39,929 nucleotides of DNA from positions 817 to 40,745 of IMG/VR virus record IMGVR_UViG_3300030419_007734; one strand, 5' to 3'. A program made the translations under genes and the position numbers. Below, in pieces: positions 6,687 to 16,700 of the stretch. Within the stretch, counting starts at the first letter, position 1. Each line of letters opens with the position of its first letter. The DNA is from a virus. The notes under the pieces were generated by a model. It saw nothing but the letters and a program-made list of their open reading frames with translations. It was not told the DNA's origin and did not search any database.

Positions 6687-6997
6687 CTTTAATTATATTT
6701 TTTATACTATCATTGTTTATAAACATTCTGCTGGTTTGGTATCTTAGAAAGGTATTGTACAAATTGTTGTTTGTTTCAGATAATATTGATGATTTACTAG
6801 CTCGCATGGAAGAATTTTCAAATCACGTTGAAAGAATTTATGGTATGGAAACTTATTATGGAGACGAGGTTTTGCAAGGTCTAGTCGAGCATTCAAAGGA
6901 AATAGTTGAAGCTATACAAGAATATGAAGGAGTTTATACCGTTACTAGGTATCTAGAGCAAAAGGAATACTATGGCGAGGAAGAGGAAGAAGAATAA
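6683..6997 (+). CDS. Small single-pass membrane protein
   Basis: The 104-aa protein starts with a clear hydrophobic segment, LIIFFILSLFINILLVWYL at about residues 3-21. This is followed by a basic residue and a mostly helical, acidic domain (NIDDLLARMEEFSNHVERIYG) and a tail of six Glu. The layout suggests an N-terminal membrane anchor with a cytoplasmic coiled-coil-like domain, but it has no recognised family. Its ATGA overlap with the zinc-ribbon gene and 26-base overlap with the sigma-like gene place it firmly in the same transcript. Confidence 0.75.
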   Translation: MTLIIFFILSLFINILLVWYLRKVLYKLLFVSDNIDDLLARMEEFSNHVERIYGMETYYGDEVLQGLVEHSKEIVEAIQEYEGVYTVTRYLEQKEYYGEEEEEE

Positions 6998-7661
6998 CAG
7001 ATATTATTTTACTAAAGATCATGAGGAAGCTGTCGTAAAATACGCAAAAAGCAACAGCAGAGAGGAAAAATCAGAACTTTACGTTGTAATGATACAACCA
7101 GCTTTCAGTGAGATGGTGGATAAAATTGTATATACTTATAAATTTTCCACTCTACCAAACATTGATATTTTAAGAGATGAGTGCAAAATATGGCTTACAA
7201 CTATCTTAGATAAGTACGATCCCGACAAGGGGTCAAAAGCTTTTTCTTATTTCAGTGTCATCACAAAAAACTGGTTTATCCACAAAGTTAAAAAAGATTC
7301 TCAAAAGAAACGGAGAGAGATTCAGTTCCAAGATTTATCAAAAACTCTAGAACAAAATTATCTGTCGGTTGATAACAACTATGATCACATGAGAGAACTT
7401 CAGGAGTTTTGGGAGAAGCTGTGGGATGAAATACAGTCATGGGATACAGGTGACTTGAAACCAAACGAAAAGAAAGTCTTAGAGGCGATTAAGATTTTAT
7501 TGGAGAATTCTGATAAAATAGAGATTTTTAATAAAAAAGCCGTATATTTATATCTCCGAGAGTTAACCGGCTTAAACACGAAACAGGTTGTTAACAGTCT
7601 AAATAAAATGAGAACCCGCTATAGACAGTTTAAAGACGATTGGAATGAAGGAAAAATATAA
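6972..7661 (+). CDS. Sigma-factor-like protein, possible T4 gp55-type late sigma
   Basis: The 229-aa protein has a region resembling sigma region 2. DECKIWLTTILDKYDPDKGS is followed by KAFSYFSVITKNWFIHKVKK, the pattern (hydrophobic helix, then KYDP..G..FSYFS.I..N) seen in T4 gp55 and cyanophage late sigma factors. The C-terminal half contains another helical domain (KAVYLYLRELTGLNTKQVVN) with a helix-turn-helix-like spacing. Such proteins direct host RNA polymerase to late promoters together with a sliding clamp. Placement immediately before the structural genes fits. An AAGGA ribosome binding site near 6960-6964 supports the start. The family match is by motif only. Confidence 0.65.
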   Translation: MARKRKKNNRYYFTKDHEEAVVKYAKSNSREEKSELYVVMIQPAFSEMVDKIVYTYKFSTLPNIDILRDECKIWLTTILDKYDPDKGSKAFSYFSVITKNWFIHKVKKDSQKKRREIQFQDLSKTLEQNYLSVDNNYDHMRELQEFWEKLWDEIQSWDTGDLKPNEKKVLEAIKILLENSDKIEIFNKKAVYLYLRELTGLNTKQVVNSLNKMRTRYRQFKDDWNEGKI

Positions 7662-7685
7662 TAATTTTCTATTTATTGTATAAAT

Positions 7686-7690
7686 GAAGG
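7686..7690 (+). promoter_or_regulatory. Ribosome binding site choosing ATG 7699 over ATG 7684
   Basis: GAAGG at 7686-7690 is eight bases before ATG 7699, whereas the in-frame ATG at 7684 overlaps this motif and has no site of its own. The start at 7699 is therefore preferred. Confidence 0.6.
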
Positions 7691-7698
7691 TTATAACT

Positions 7699-7998
7699 AT
7701 GAAGAAGAAAGAACTTGACAAATATTTAAACGAGGCGATCAACAATATACATGAAGATCGCCAGGTTACAAAAGATCTGTTGAAAGATGTAATGAGGTTT
7801 CTAGCAGTTGAAGAAACAGCACACTCGAAAGTAGGTCCAGTTGCTGCAAAATATGTTGAGACATTACAACGCTCCAATGAGCAGTTAGTTAAAATCGTTG
7901 CCTTACTACAGAAGAGAGAGACCGGCTCTGAAAAGTTATCTACAGAAGATAAACAAGAGTTGTTCGATATAATTCAGGGCGACGGAACAGATGGCTAG
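7699..7998 (+). CDS. Small helical protein of unknown function (99 aa)
   Basis: From ATG 7699 the protein is 99 aa and almost entirely predicted helix (ELDKYLNEAINNIHEDRQVT, then KYVETLQRSNEQLVKIVALL). It has an acidic tail and no Cys. The helix-loop-helix arrangement is similar in style to small packaging or scaffold-associated phage proteins, but I cannot name a family. It overlaps the following hub-like gene by eight bases, so translation is probably coupled to the structural genes. The 37-base gap upstream (7662-7698) is one of the few breaks in the operon. Confidence 0.7.
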   Translation: MKKKELDKYLNEAINNIHEDRQVTKDLLKDVMRFLAVEETAHSKVGPVAAKYVETLQRSNEQLVKIVALLQKRETGSEKLSTEDKQELFDIIQGDGTDG

Positions 7999-9769
7999 TA
8001 AAAGCCGACAAAAGCGGCTAGCTGAACAAGTTGCAGATTTAACCCATGGTCAGTTAAACTCAGCTGAAACAAGTGAGCTTGGCCAAAAAATAAGTAATGA
8101 TAGTACGTTCTTTGGAGCGGTCATGAACACTATCACTTCTGCTAACCGTGCCGACGTTGTTAAAGGGCTGGGGCACCCAATAAAAGCTGTTGTTCTTTAT
8201 GCGTGGAAGGCGAGAGTTGAATTACATGGTGGTGAAACCGCAGAGAGACTTCACGTAAAAGCGAGAATACCAGAAATCGATATTGTGCCACTCCCTACTG
8301 CTTTGCCAATTGATAATAACCCGAACGACGAGTTTGCAGACTGGAGCACCATAAACCTCCACACAACTTTCATAGCTCAGGATGGCAATTTAAACATACC
8401 AAAACCAGGAGATATTGTTGGCGTTGATTTTGGGAACAGGGACCACCTGTACAATCCAATTTATTATAAAATAATTACTCGAAACGCCGGCCCCCCGGCT
8501 GATCCCTCTGCGAGAAATGCTTTTGCGTCTGGGAACAAGCAATGTACCGATGATTCCGTATCCAAATCCTTTCCTTCTGATCCGCAAACCACCCCACCAA
8601 CACCTCAATCCGCCCCACCAACACCTCAACCCACCCCGACTCCGCCTGAGTCTACTTACTCACCACCTGATAACCCTCCTGAAGTTGGGTTTTATATAGG
8701 TCCAAGTAACTATTTGTCGCCCCATGTAAAAAATAAAACTTATCCTAAGGATTGCTCTGGTAAACCAAAATACACTCTCGGTCCAGGCGTCTTTCAAAAA
8801 AATAAAGGTTATAGTTGGCTAACTCGATTGGTTGAGTCTGGGGTTAATTTTTTAAGTTATCGAATTAATGGGGCCGCCGCGACAAGGGGCAGCCTTGGTA
8901 AAACTGCGGCTCAAAGAGGGAACCCAAGCGCTCTTTATACAAGATATACAAAAGAAATGACAGGCGGCAGAACGGTAACGCAGGAAATGTTATATGTGCA
9001 AAAGCTAGGACAAGAGATCAATCCAGACTTTAAAGTTCACGCCTGGGGATCCTCCGGTGTTTATGGATATGGCTCAGGGCCTCCCCTCGGATCCGGACGA
9101 TTAGCTAATTATGACACACCGGCGACATTGCAGGAAGCGCTAACTAACGCTGAAACGGAAGCAAAAACTATTGCTGATGTATTTAAGCAATTTCAAGGTG
9201 AGATAATTGATTATCATTGGAATCCCGAAGTTGAAGCACTTAAGGGTGGTACCACAGGTTGGAGATCTAAGAACCGCAATAGCAAGAAAAATATAGAGTG
9301 GAATGACACAGTGTTTAAACACTTTGTAGCGACCTTAAGGGCTAGTGTGCCAAATCTAAAATTATGGTATAATGGGTGGTTTAGCGGTATCTCCCGCGAG
9401 GTCCTCGATCTTTTTGATTATCAAGAGCCTCAGTGCTGGGGCGCCCCAACTCAGGTTTTTAAATATAAGTATGATATTGTGCCTAATCGAGGCGGCCCAT
9501 GGTTTATCGCAGGCAAGCCGATTAGTTGGTGTATACCGACAGGTGGTATGATGGGTGGATGTGGTTGGACTTCTAACGCTTCACGCATACAAGAATTGGA
9601 CGATTTGATCGTGCAATACAAGCCAGAGGTTCTTCATTTTTTTGTATTGGATAGTTTTATGTGGCAGGGTTATAATGAAGTACCAAGTACTTTAGAAAGA
9701 ATTAAAGCAATAAGAGATAGATACAAATCAGGTACTGCAATGGCAACTGGGAACAATCCCCTAGAATAA
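7991..9769 (+). CDS. Baseplate hub/spike-like protein with C-terminal hydrolase-like domain
   Basis: The 592-aa protein has three parts. Residues 1 to about 190 are strand-rich, with a segment IPKPGDIVGVDFGNRDHLYN that resembles the OB-fold of gp5/VgrG-type hub proteins. Residues about 195-230 form a Pro/Thr/Gln-rich hinge (repeats of TPPTPQ). Residues about 232-592 look like an alpha/beta barrel: FLSYRING, DFKVHAWGSSG, EIIDYHWNPEVEAL, LKLWYNGW and EVLHFFVLDSFMWQ read as successive strands with polar ends. The NPE in WNPEVE near residue 409 is a candidate acid/base. T4 gp5 carries a lysozyme in the comparable place, so a wall- or capsule-degrading enzyme is a reasonable inference. No named hydrolase family is identified. 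It has an eight-base overlap with the upstream gene. Confidence 0.55.
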   Translation: MASKSRQKRLAEQVADLTHGQLNSAETSELGQKISNDSTFFGAVMNTITSANRADVVKGLGHPIKAVVLYAWKARVELHGGETAERLHVKARIPEIDIVPLPTALPIDNNPNDEFADWSTINLHTTFIAQDGNLNIPKPGDIVGVDFGNRDHLYNPIYYKIITRNAGPPADPSARNAFASGNKQCTDDSVSKSFPSDPQTTPPTPQSAPPTPQPTPTPPESTYSPPDNPPEVGFYIGPSNYLSPHVKNKTYPKDCSGKPKYTLGPGVFQKNKGYSWLTRLVESGVNFLSYRINGAAATRGSLGKTAAQRGNPSALYTRYTKEMTGGRTVTQEMLYVQKLGQEINPDFKVHAWGSSGVYGYGSGPPLGSGRLANYDTPATLQEALTNAETEAKTIADVFKQFQGEIIDYHWNPEVEALKGGTTGWRSKNRNSKKNIEWNDTVFKHFVATLRASVPNLKLWYNGWFSGISREVLDLFDYQEPQCWGAPTQVFKYKYDIVPNRGGPWFIAGKPISWCIPTGGMMGGCGWTSNASRIQELDDLIVQYKPEVLHFFVLDSFMWQGYNEVPSTLERIKAIRDRYKSGTAMATGNNPLE

Positions 9770-9815
9770 TTTATAAAATCAGAGTACTTATATATAATGA
9801 AGGGAACAAACTCAA

Positions 9816-10739
9816 ATGAGTGAAAAAAAGCCAGCGGTAGATAACTCGGGACTTGACGTCGGCGCTAGAGAGCGCCTCGACTCTAAAATAGATAATTTCG
9901 GTACGTTTAATTCTAGATTGGTTGAAGCGATACCAAATTTTAAACAATCAGATTCGGAGTTTGTATATAGTAATCCCAATAATTCTTGGTTGGTCCTCGG
10001 CCGCGACCGTCCGGGCCCTCTCCAAAGCGGTTACGGCGGCCGTGGGGATACACAAGCCGCAGCGATTGATATTTGCTGTGGTCGCATGTCTTACAATCCC
10101 TCTTCTAAAGCATGGGTCGACCCTGATTTTAAAGTCGACGCAGCCAGGATTTATATTAGTCAAAAAACAGACGTCGATGCAAACTTTGGTATAAGTGAAG
10201 GTATGGTTGGGTCATTCTTACCGTTTGAACGGCCCGGATCCGCAGTTGCGATGAAAGCAGACGCAGTAAGGGTCATGGCCCGCGACGGAGGAATAAAATT
10301 AGTAACAGGTATGGATAGAATAAACTCTCAAGGCGGACAAACATCTGGTGGCAATTATATTGGTATTGATTTAATAGCTGGAAATGATGATTCAGATATG
10401 CAACCGCTTGTTAGGGGTGATAATATGTCAAAATGCATAAAAGAATTAAATAGCGACCTCCAGGAATTAGCAGGCATCGTACAAAATCTAGCACTCGAAG
10501 TTCAATCTTTGGCGAATGCTGTAACTGGCCACTATCACATATCACCAACATACGGCGGCCCAACTAGTAATGATTTTATATTAGATGCCTGGGCCTCATT
10601 TACTTCTGCAAAAATACAGTCTTTAGTTGCTACAAATTTGCACACATTCACTCTAAATCGTGGCACATTTAGACACAAATATCTTAATAAAGCTACAGGT
10701 AAATTTTATATTAATAGTGAACACAATCACACTAATTAA
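9816..10739 (+). CDS. Virion structural protein, probably baseplate/spike associated
   Basis: The 307-aa protein contains SWLVLGRDRPGPLQSGYGG, TQAAAIDICCGRMS, AARIYISQKTDVDANFG and GIKLVTGMDRINSQGG. I associate this set with a conserved structural protein of marine phages encoded near baseplate genes. The middle is strand-rich and Gly-rich, while residues about 205-240 form a helix (IKELNSDLQELAGIVQNLAL). The C-terminus has several His (GHYHISP, FRHKYL, EHNHTN), which might bind metal as in spike-tip proteins. A GAAGGG ribosome binding site near 9800 precedes the ATG. It lies between the hub-like gene and the 2808-aa LysM gene. A spike or plug role is inference. Confidence 0.6.
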   Translation: MSEKKPAVDNSGLDVGARERLDSKIDNFGTFNSRLVEAIPNFKQSDSEFVYSNPNNSWLVLGRDRPGPLQSGYGGRGDTQAAAIDICCGRMSYNPSSKAWVDPDFKVDAARIYISQKTDVDANFGISEGMVGSFLPFERPGSAVAMKADAVRVMARDGGIKLVTGMDRINSQGGQTSGGNYIGIDLIAGNDDSDMQPLVRGDNMSKCIKELNSDLQELAGIVQNLALEVQSLANAVTGHYHISPTYGGPTSNDFILDAWASFTSAKIQSLVATNLHTFTLNRGTFRHKYLNKATGKFYINSEHNHTN

Positions 10740-10747
10740 GGAAAACG

Positions 10748-13700
10748 ATGGCAACAAATTGGACAACAAAAAAACCTTTTAAACCATTTGAGGAAACGAA
10801 AAACGGCACTGTATATAAATGTATAGTTGTATTAAGAGAATATAACCCCGCATCTGATTTAGAGCCAGGCCCCGCGTCCCCGAACGTCTTCAATAACCGA
10901 GATTATATGGTTACAAATCAGGATAGTGTTTTTAAAGAAGGTCTAACTAAAATTCTGGATGTATATGGTAAAGAATATTCACTTGAAGAATTTGATAAAT
11001 TTTGGCAATCAGAAAATATTGACGGGTCTCCAACCAGCACCGGTGTTCTTTATACCGGCCCCGACGAAACTCCGGCCGGCCGCGTTGGCAAAGAAGAAAT
11101 AGCCAGGTATGGCACGGGAATCCAGGCTGAAACTCGCGCACTGCTAGGTTCATTTGGTATCGCCCACGCAAAGTTTAAAGCTGGCACCAGCGGTTATGAC
11201 ATCCAGGGCCCCTTTTACCCACCTCGCCCAGGTATCAATTATGTTTTGTATAAGGTTATGGTTAATAATGATATTTTTAACACATACCAAACAAAAGCAT
11301 ATGCAAGTAGAACTACTAAAATTTTAAGCAGGGGAAATAATTTCTATAAAGAAATTGAATTTGCTAATTTTGAAGAATTATCAACACACATAGCCGAAGT
11401 TTCTGCAGTTTTAAAAGAATACGAAACAGAACATCAAAAGCTTCAAACCAGAAACAAGGACCCCAAAATGTTTTTTGGCCCTATTGAATTAAACGTACCT
11501 AGGTTTCCATACTCAGCTACTGGAGTCCGACCACAACTTTATGGGAAATTGGACTTAATTGAAGAAGGCGAAAAATTAGATGAATTAAACTTTAGACTAA
11601 AAGACTTCTTCAGAAATAATAATTTTGATTTAACAAGTGATAAAATAGCGGTTGGGTTTTATGCTACACCAAAAAACTTAGACCCATCCACCTCCTCGGA
11701 CCAAACTGAAACTGCGGACGCGGAGGTAGCGCCGTCCACTGAGACTGCCCAAGAGAGCACCGGAGACACCGAGACTTCAGAGACAGAAATAACTTTACCA
11801 GAAATAACAACTAGTCAAACTGATCCCACTTCATATACAAACAAATACCGTGTCTCATCTGGGGATAGTTTATGGAAGATTACAGCTTTTTATCTGGGCG
11901 CCGGCCCTCGTTGGAAACAATTAAGAGAATTAAATAGCTCAAATTCAAAATTCAGAAAGAGAGGGTGGAAATCAGATAAACAAATAAAAGGTCTGGAAGA
12001 ACAACTAGCAAACACGGAAGAAGTAATACTTCAGTCAGAAACATATGATCTTGAAGGAGAGCCACCAACTCAATCATTAACGTACATCACAAACCCAAAA
12101 TACGAAGCGATATACGAGAAACTCAGAAAAGCAAAGTCCCCATTAATTCACCCTGGAGACATTCTTGAGATTCCAAGTGTTTGGTTAGACGAAATTGCTT
12201 CGAAAAATTCGTGGCCTTCTAGACAAAAGGACGAACTTACCTATATTACTTTCGACCCGGCCCTGATAAATCCACCGCCGCCAACCGGCCCAACTCCAAT
12301 TTCAGATGATGGCCCATCGCACGTAATGCAAGCGCCCACCGAAGACCCCGGAGCCCCAGGAACACTGATTGATCCATGGGAGATGTATGATTTGGACAGT
12401 CTTGCAGCCACTGGTATCGGGGTCAGTAATATTGCTTACATTAAGAGATATACCAAGAAGTATGAAAAAGCTGTGGAGGCTTATAAAAGCTCAAAAACGA
12501 ATTATGATATTTCTCCTCCAAATGTTGATAAAACAACCCTGGAAACAAGACTTGCAGCATCCAAAGCCGTATTAGAAGAAAATATAATAAACGAGAGGAT
12601 CTATGTTTGGGCAGATTTTCTCGGACTGGTATACTCAGATGAGTATCATGAAAAATACAGAACAACTCGCTTTTTATCTAACTTAGAAGTTCTTATAGCA
12701 GAACCAGGCGTCAAAGGGGCCCTGACTAGGTTTTGCAGTCCTAGTAAAAAGCCACCCAAAAAAGCAAAGAAAATAACCGCGTTTGTTAAAAAATATATTT
12801 ATGATCCCCCAAGTTTAAGGGATGTTGAGCTAAGTAGCGATGACGAAGCATTGTACGCTGCATATCTAGCGAAAAGAACCCCGCCCTTTCATACCCCCCA
12901 GACTGAAGAACAAAAAAACGCTTGGAATACGATTATAAAAAGCCCTGCAATGAAATTCGCTGTCTCCAATCGCACACAAAAATTCTCCAATAAAGTTGGG
13001 GATGCAGTCTTTGCCGCCTTACCAAGATCCGTCAATAGAATCGATGATTTAGACGATCTGCATCGATACGTTTTATCCAGGCTAAGTATACCACAAATGG
13101 CTGAGGAACTCATGAGGTGTCTAGGTTTAACAATGTCTCTAGACGATGTAATTGAGGCTTTGTGTGATGGGTTTTTAAAGAAGATCGGCGCCGACCCAGA
13201 TAAAATAGACGAGTTTTTTGTTAAGTTGAAGTCCGGAGAATTTAACCCAACAGCCGGCGGAGTCGAATTTCTCGATACTGCTGAAATGGCACAGGATTTA
13301 CAAAGATATCTTTCTGAGGCAGTCGCCGCCGGCGTCGACGATCCTTTTTATAGCAGTGTTATAAAACAAAATATCAACAACGCGCAAGGCAAAAGACTCA
13401 TTTGTGAACTAGTGCTAGGAGCAATGTTTGCACTGGCGGATATGCTGGCTAACCTAGAGACAAACCCTAACCCCTATGACCAGGCTGACGATTCAATCCC
13501 GCCCGTGCCAAAGTGCTCTACACGATTTTCCTTCCCTAGAATACCAGCGTTTGGTAGCTTGTTGGATCCGATATTAAAACAGATAGAACAGAAAATATAT
13601 GATTACCTGAACAAGGTTATCACCAATGTTGCAAAAGAAATAATAGAGGCAATAATCGAAGCCTGCGCAGAACCAGAGCCAGAATTTGGGCCTCCTCTTC

Positions 13701-16700
13701 CGCCTGTTACCGATGAGCAAGGCCTTAAACAAGCTTTTGCTCCCCTCACGGGCGCGGACCCAAGAGACTTCTTATCTCACTTGCTTTCTATTTTAACAGC
13801 TAATGAGCTTTGTCAATTAGTCAACGGATCCGCAGGGAAGCCATTGTTGTTACAGGTCAGAAAGTTTATGAAGCTTAATTATCCTGAATACTTCAATCAG
13901 TTTTCCACAAATTATAAAATATTTTCATTTTTTAAAAATTTGCAAGGCATTTTAGATCTCAGCGCATGCGCCCTGCCCGCACCTGAACCTAAATTCAGTT
14001 TGGATAATTTATGTAAAGACGGCATGACTCCCAGAGAAGAAGCTTTGAGAAGAACCCTGCTAGCTAAAGGCTTGACGGAAGAAGAGGTACAAGAACAGCT
14101 AGCTATAGACAAAGAAATCAAAAAAGACATTGTTAGTGATCTTGTTAAAGCAATGTACCCAGAAGACCAGGCAAACAACGCCGATCAAGCTTTGGATATT
14201 AATAGTGTTATAGCACAATCCAAAGCAATGGAAAAAGGAAACGATCTTACTATTGGTGCCACTTTTAAGTCGCTGCAGAACTCAATGTATAGCGAGGTTG
14301 GCGCATTCATACCCACTATTTTTAGTGAGATTAATAAGCTGGAAAAAGAAGGGAACTACACGTTTACTAATCTTCCTATTTTTGATAGTTTAATGCAATT
14401 TGCATATGCAGACTGGGCCAATAAGGTTACCGGGTTTTCTTCATCAGATCCAAACGTGTTTACACTTGAGGTGCCACAAATAAAGTATCAACCTGGCCAG
14501 ACAGTAGAGGAGCAAATAGCAGCCTTAGGCCCTGCCGTCACTCCAACCACCACAGCCGGCCTAAAAGATATTCCCGGGACTTATAGTGTTGTATTGGAAG
14601 ACACAAAAAGAATTGTATATGACATGGCGTCATACAACAATCCGCTAAATGATAGCCCCAAATATGACGATATGTTTTTCTTCAGTGTAAAGGGTAAGTA
14701 TGGAAACAATTTATTTAGCTCTGAGAGAAGCGCCGACGGTTTAGAAATAAAAGACGAAATTGTAAAACAAAAATTGTCAAAATACCCAGTTGATGATGAC
14801 AGCCTACCAAGGCAAATTGATGTTTTTAACCAATTTCTAGCCAACAAAGTCAGGCAAGTTTATCAAAGCGTTAAGTCAGGCCTCTCGGCCGAAGGGCAAG
14901 AATCGATTGACAACTCCTTAGACAACCTAGGTGATTGGTACGGAATCAATAACATAAAAAGAGACCTAGTGCCAAATTATTCCACAAAATGGTCGTTGGG
15001 AGAATATATTTACGACACAGCCTTTATTTCTATTATTGACAGAATCACAAGAATTATTACAACTTCCGAATATCTCAGCTTAGAAAACAACTCCCCTTTA
15101 CAGAATCTTGATTTATTGGCGCATAGACTTGGTGATCTAGAGGATGTTAAAAAAGAAACCAAACAAAGAGTTAATTCTCTCATGGGTTCTCATGATTTTT
15201 CAACGGGAGAACCACCAACCTTCTTGGGAAATTCTCTTTTTGAAGGCGCAATAAAAACTATAATAAAGGCTGAATTAATTCAAAATCTGTTAAGAACTAC
15301 TTTCGTGTTCTCGAAATTTAAAATATCAGACGCATTCTCAGACGCTATCTTACAAGAGTATATGATTTCATCGATTAAGACAATGAAGGAGGGTGAGGTT
15401 TATGACCTGTATCGAAAATATATTCTAGAACAAGAGAGAGAGCTTAGGAACAAGTTAACTAGTCAAGGCCCCCGCTCGAAACCACCAGGCCCAGTTTTGT
15501 CAGATCAGCAAATAGAAAGCGAAGTAAAAAAGCAAATATATGCCGATAAAGCTACGAATGCTGATGAGTATATCATGTCTTTTGTACAAACAACGTCTGA
15601 GGCTTTAAAGGATAAGATTATTCGTGTTTTTGGGAACATGCAGAAAGCCGTTGATGAGCGAGTTGATTTAGCAGAGAAAGGTTTAACTCAAAATGTTAAT
15701 AAATTGGCACTACAGGGCGAAACTTCTAAAATTATGGGACATGTGCACACTTATGAAATAGACGAGAATGGTAATGGAATCGCTTCTGCAGCCTACCATC
15801 CCGATTTTCCCGAGATTTTTCATGAACATACAATTCAAAATTTCATTGTACAGGATGCTGAAAATGAATACGCCCCAGGCCACAATCATCAACTTCAGCT
15901 GAAAGATTATCCAAGCCCAGTTATCAATACTATTACAGCCTTAGATTCGGACCTTAACAGCCAAAACTGGGCGAATTCAACCACATCAAATGATATAATC
16001 GGTGGCAGTTCTTCCACATGTATGCAAGAGTGTTTTTGGGACGAACGAAAACATTTAGCTGAAGTCCCCGCTGGAACCATTTTGCCCCCCGGTACAAATT
16101 GGGATGCATCTGAGGCCATTTTTGCTACCTTAGAAGAACCAGTAATTAAGGAAATTGGCTGGGCCACCACCGGTGAGTATGAGTATAAGAAAATTGGGTT
16201 CGGCATACCGCCGGTGACCATGGTACCCGTGGATGCAGACGGCGCCCGCGAAGAGTTACACGATGTTGTAAAAGCCGGCCGTAAATATTTTGAGGATCAT
16301 TTCGAGGGCTTTTATAATCCTGTTGCCCACACAGTGAAAGATTATGATTCTGGCATCTGGAGCGACCTTCTTTTTGGCAGCATAGGCGACCAGCCAGAGA
16401 CGAGTTGGAACCAACAAAATCCTTTTTCTCCATATTACGGAGTCGAATACTACTGGGAAGCATCTTCAGGCCCGTTTGTGTCAGGCATCGACAAGACCGG
16501 CGCCTCTGGTTATAAATTAATTGCCAAAAAAACGCACAGTTATCAAACTAGGCCACCCCGCACCACATCAGAATGGTCTTCATACTCTAGTGGGCAATTT
16601 ATCCAAGATGGAGTTCACAGCACACTAATAGGTGGCGGTACTGCAGAGGGCGGCAATTTCTTTTTTGGACAAAATGTTGCTCCTACTGAAAAACTTATAT

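Noticed and set aside
7679-7686. TATAAATG as a T4-type late promoter before the small helical gene
   Set aside because: It has one mismatch to the consensus, and the expected transcript start would fall after the ribosome binding site at 7686-7690, so it could not serve that gene.
8517-8699. Alternative + frame peptide over the proline hinge
   Set aside because: It is a shadow of the hinge repeats in another frame and has no ribosome binding site.
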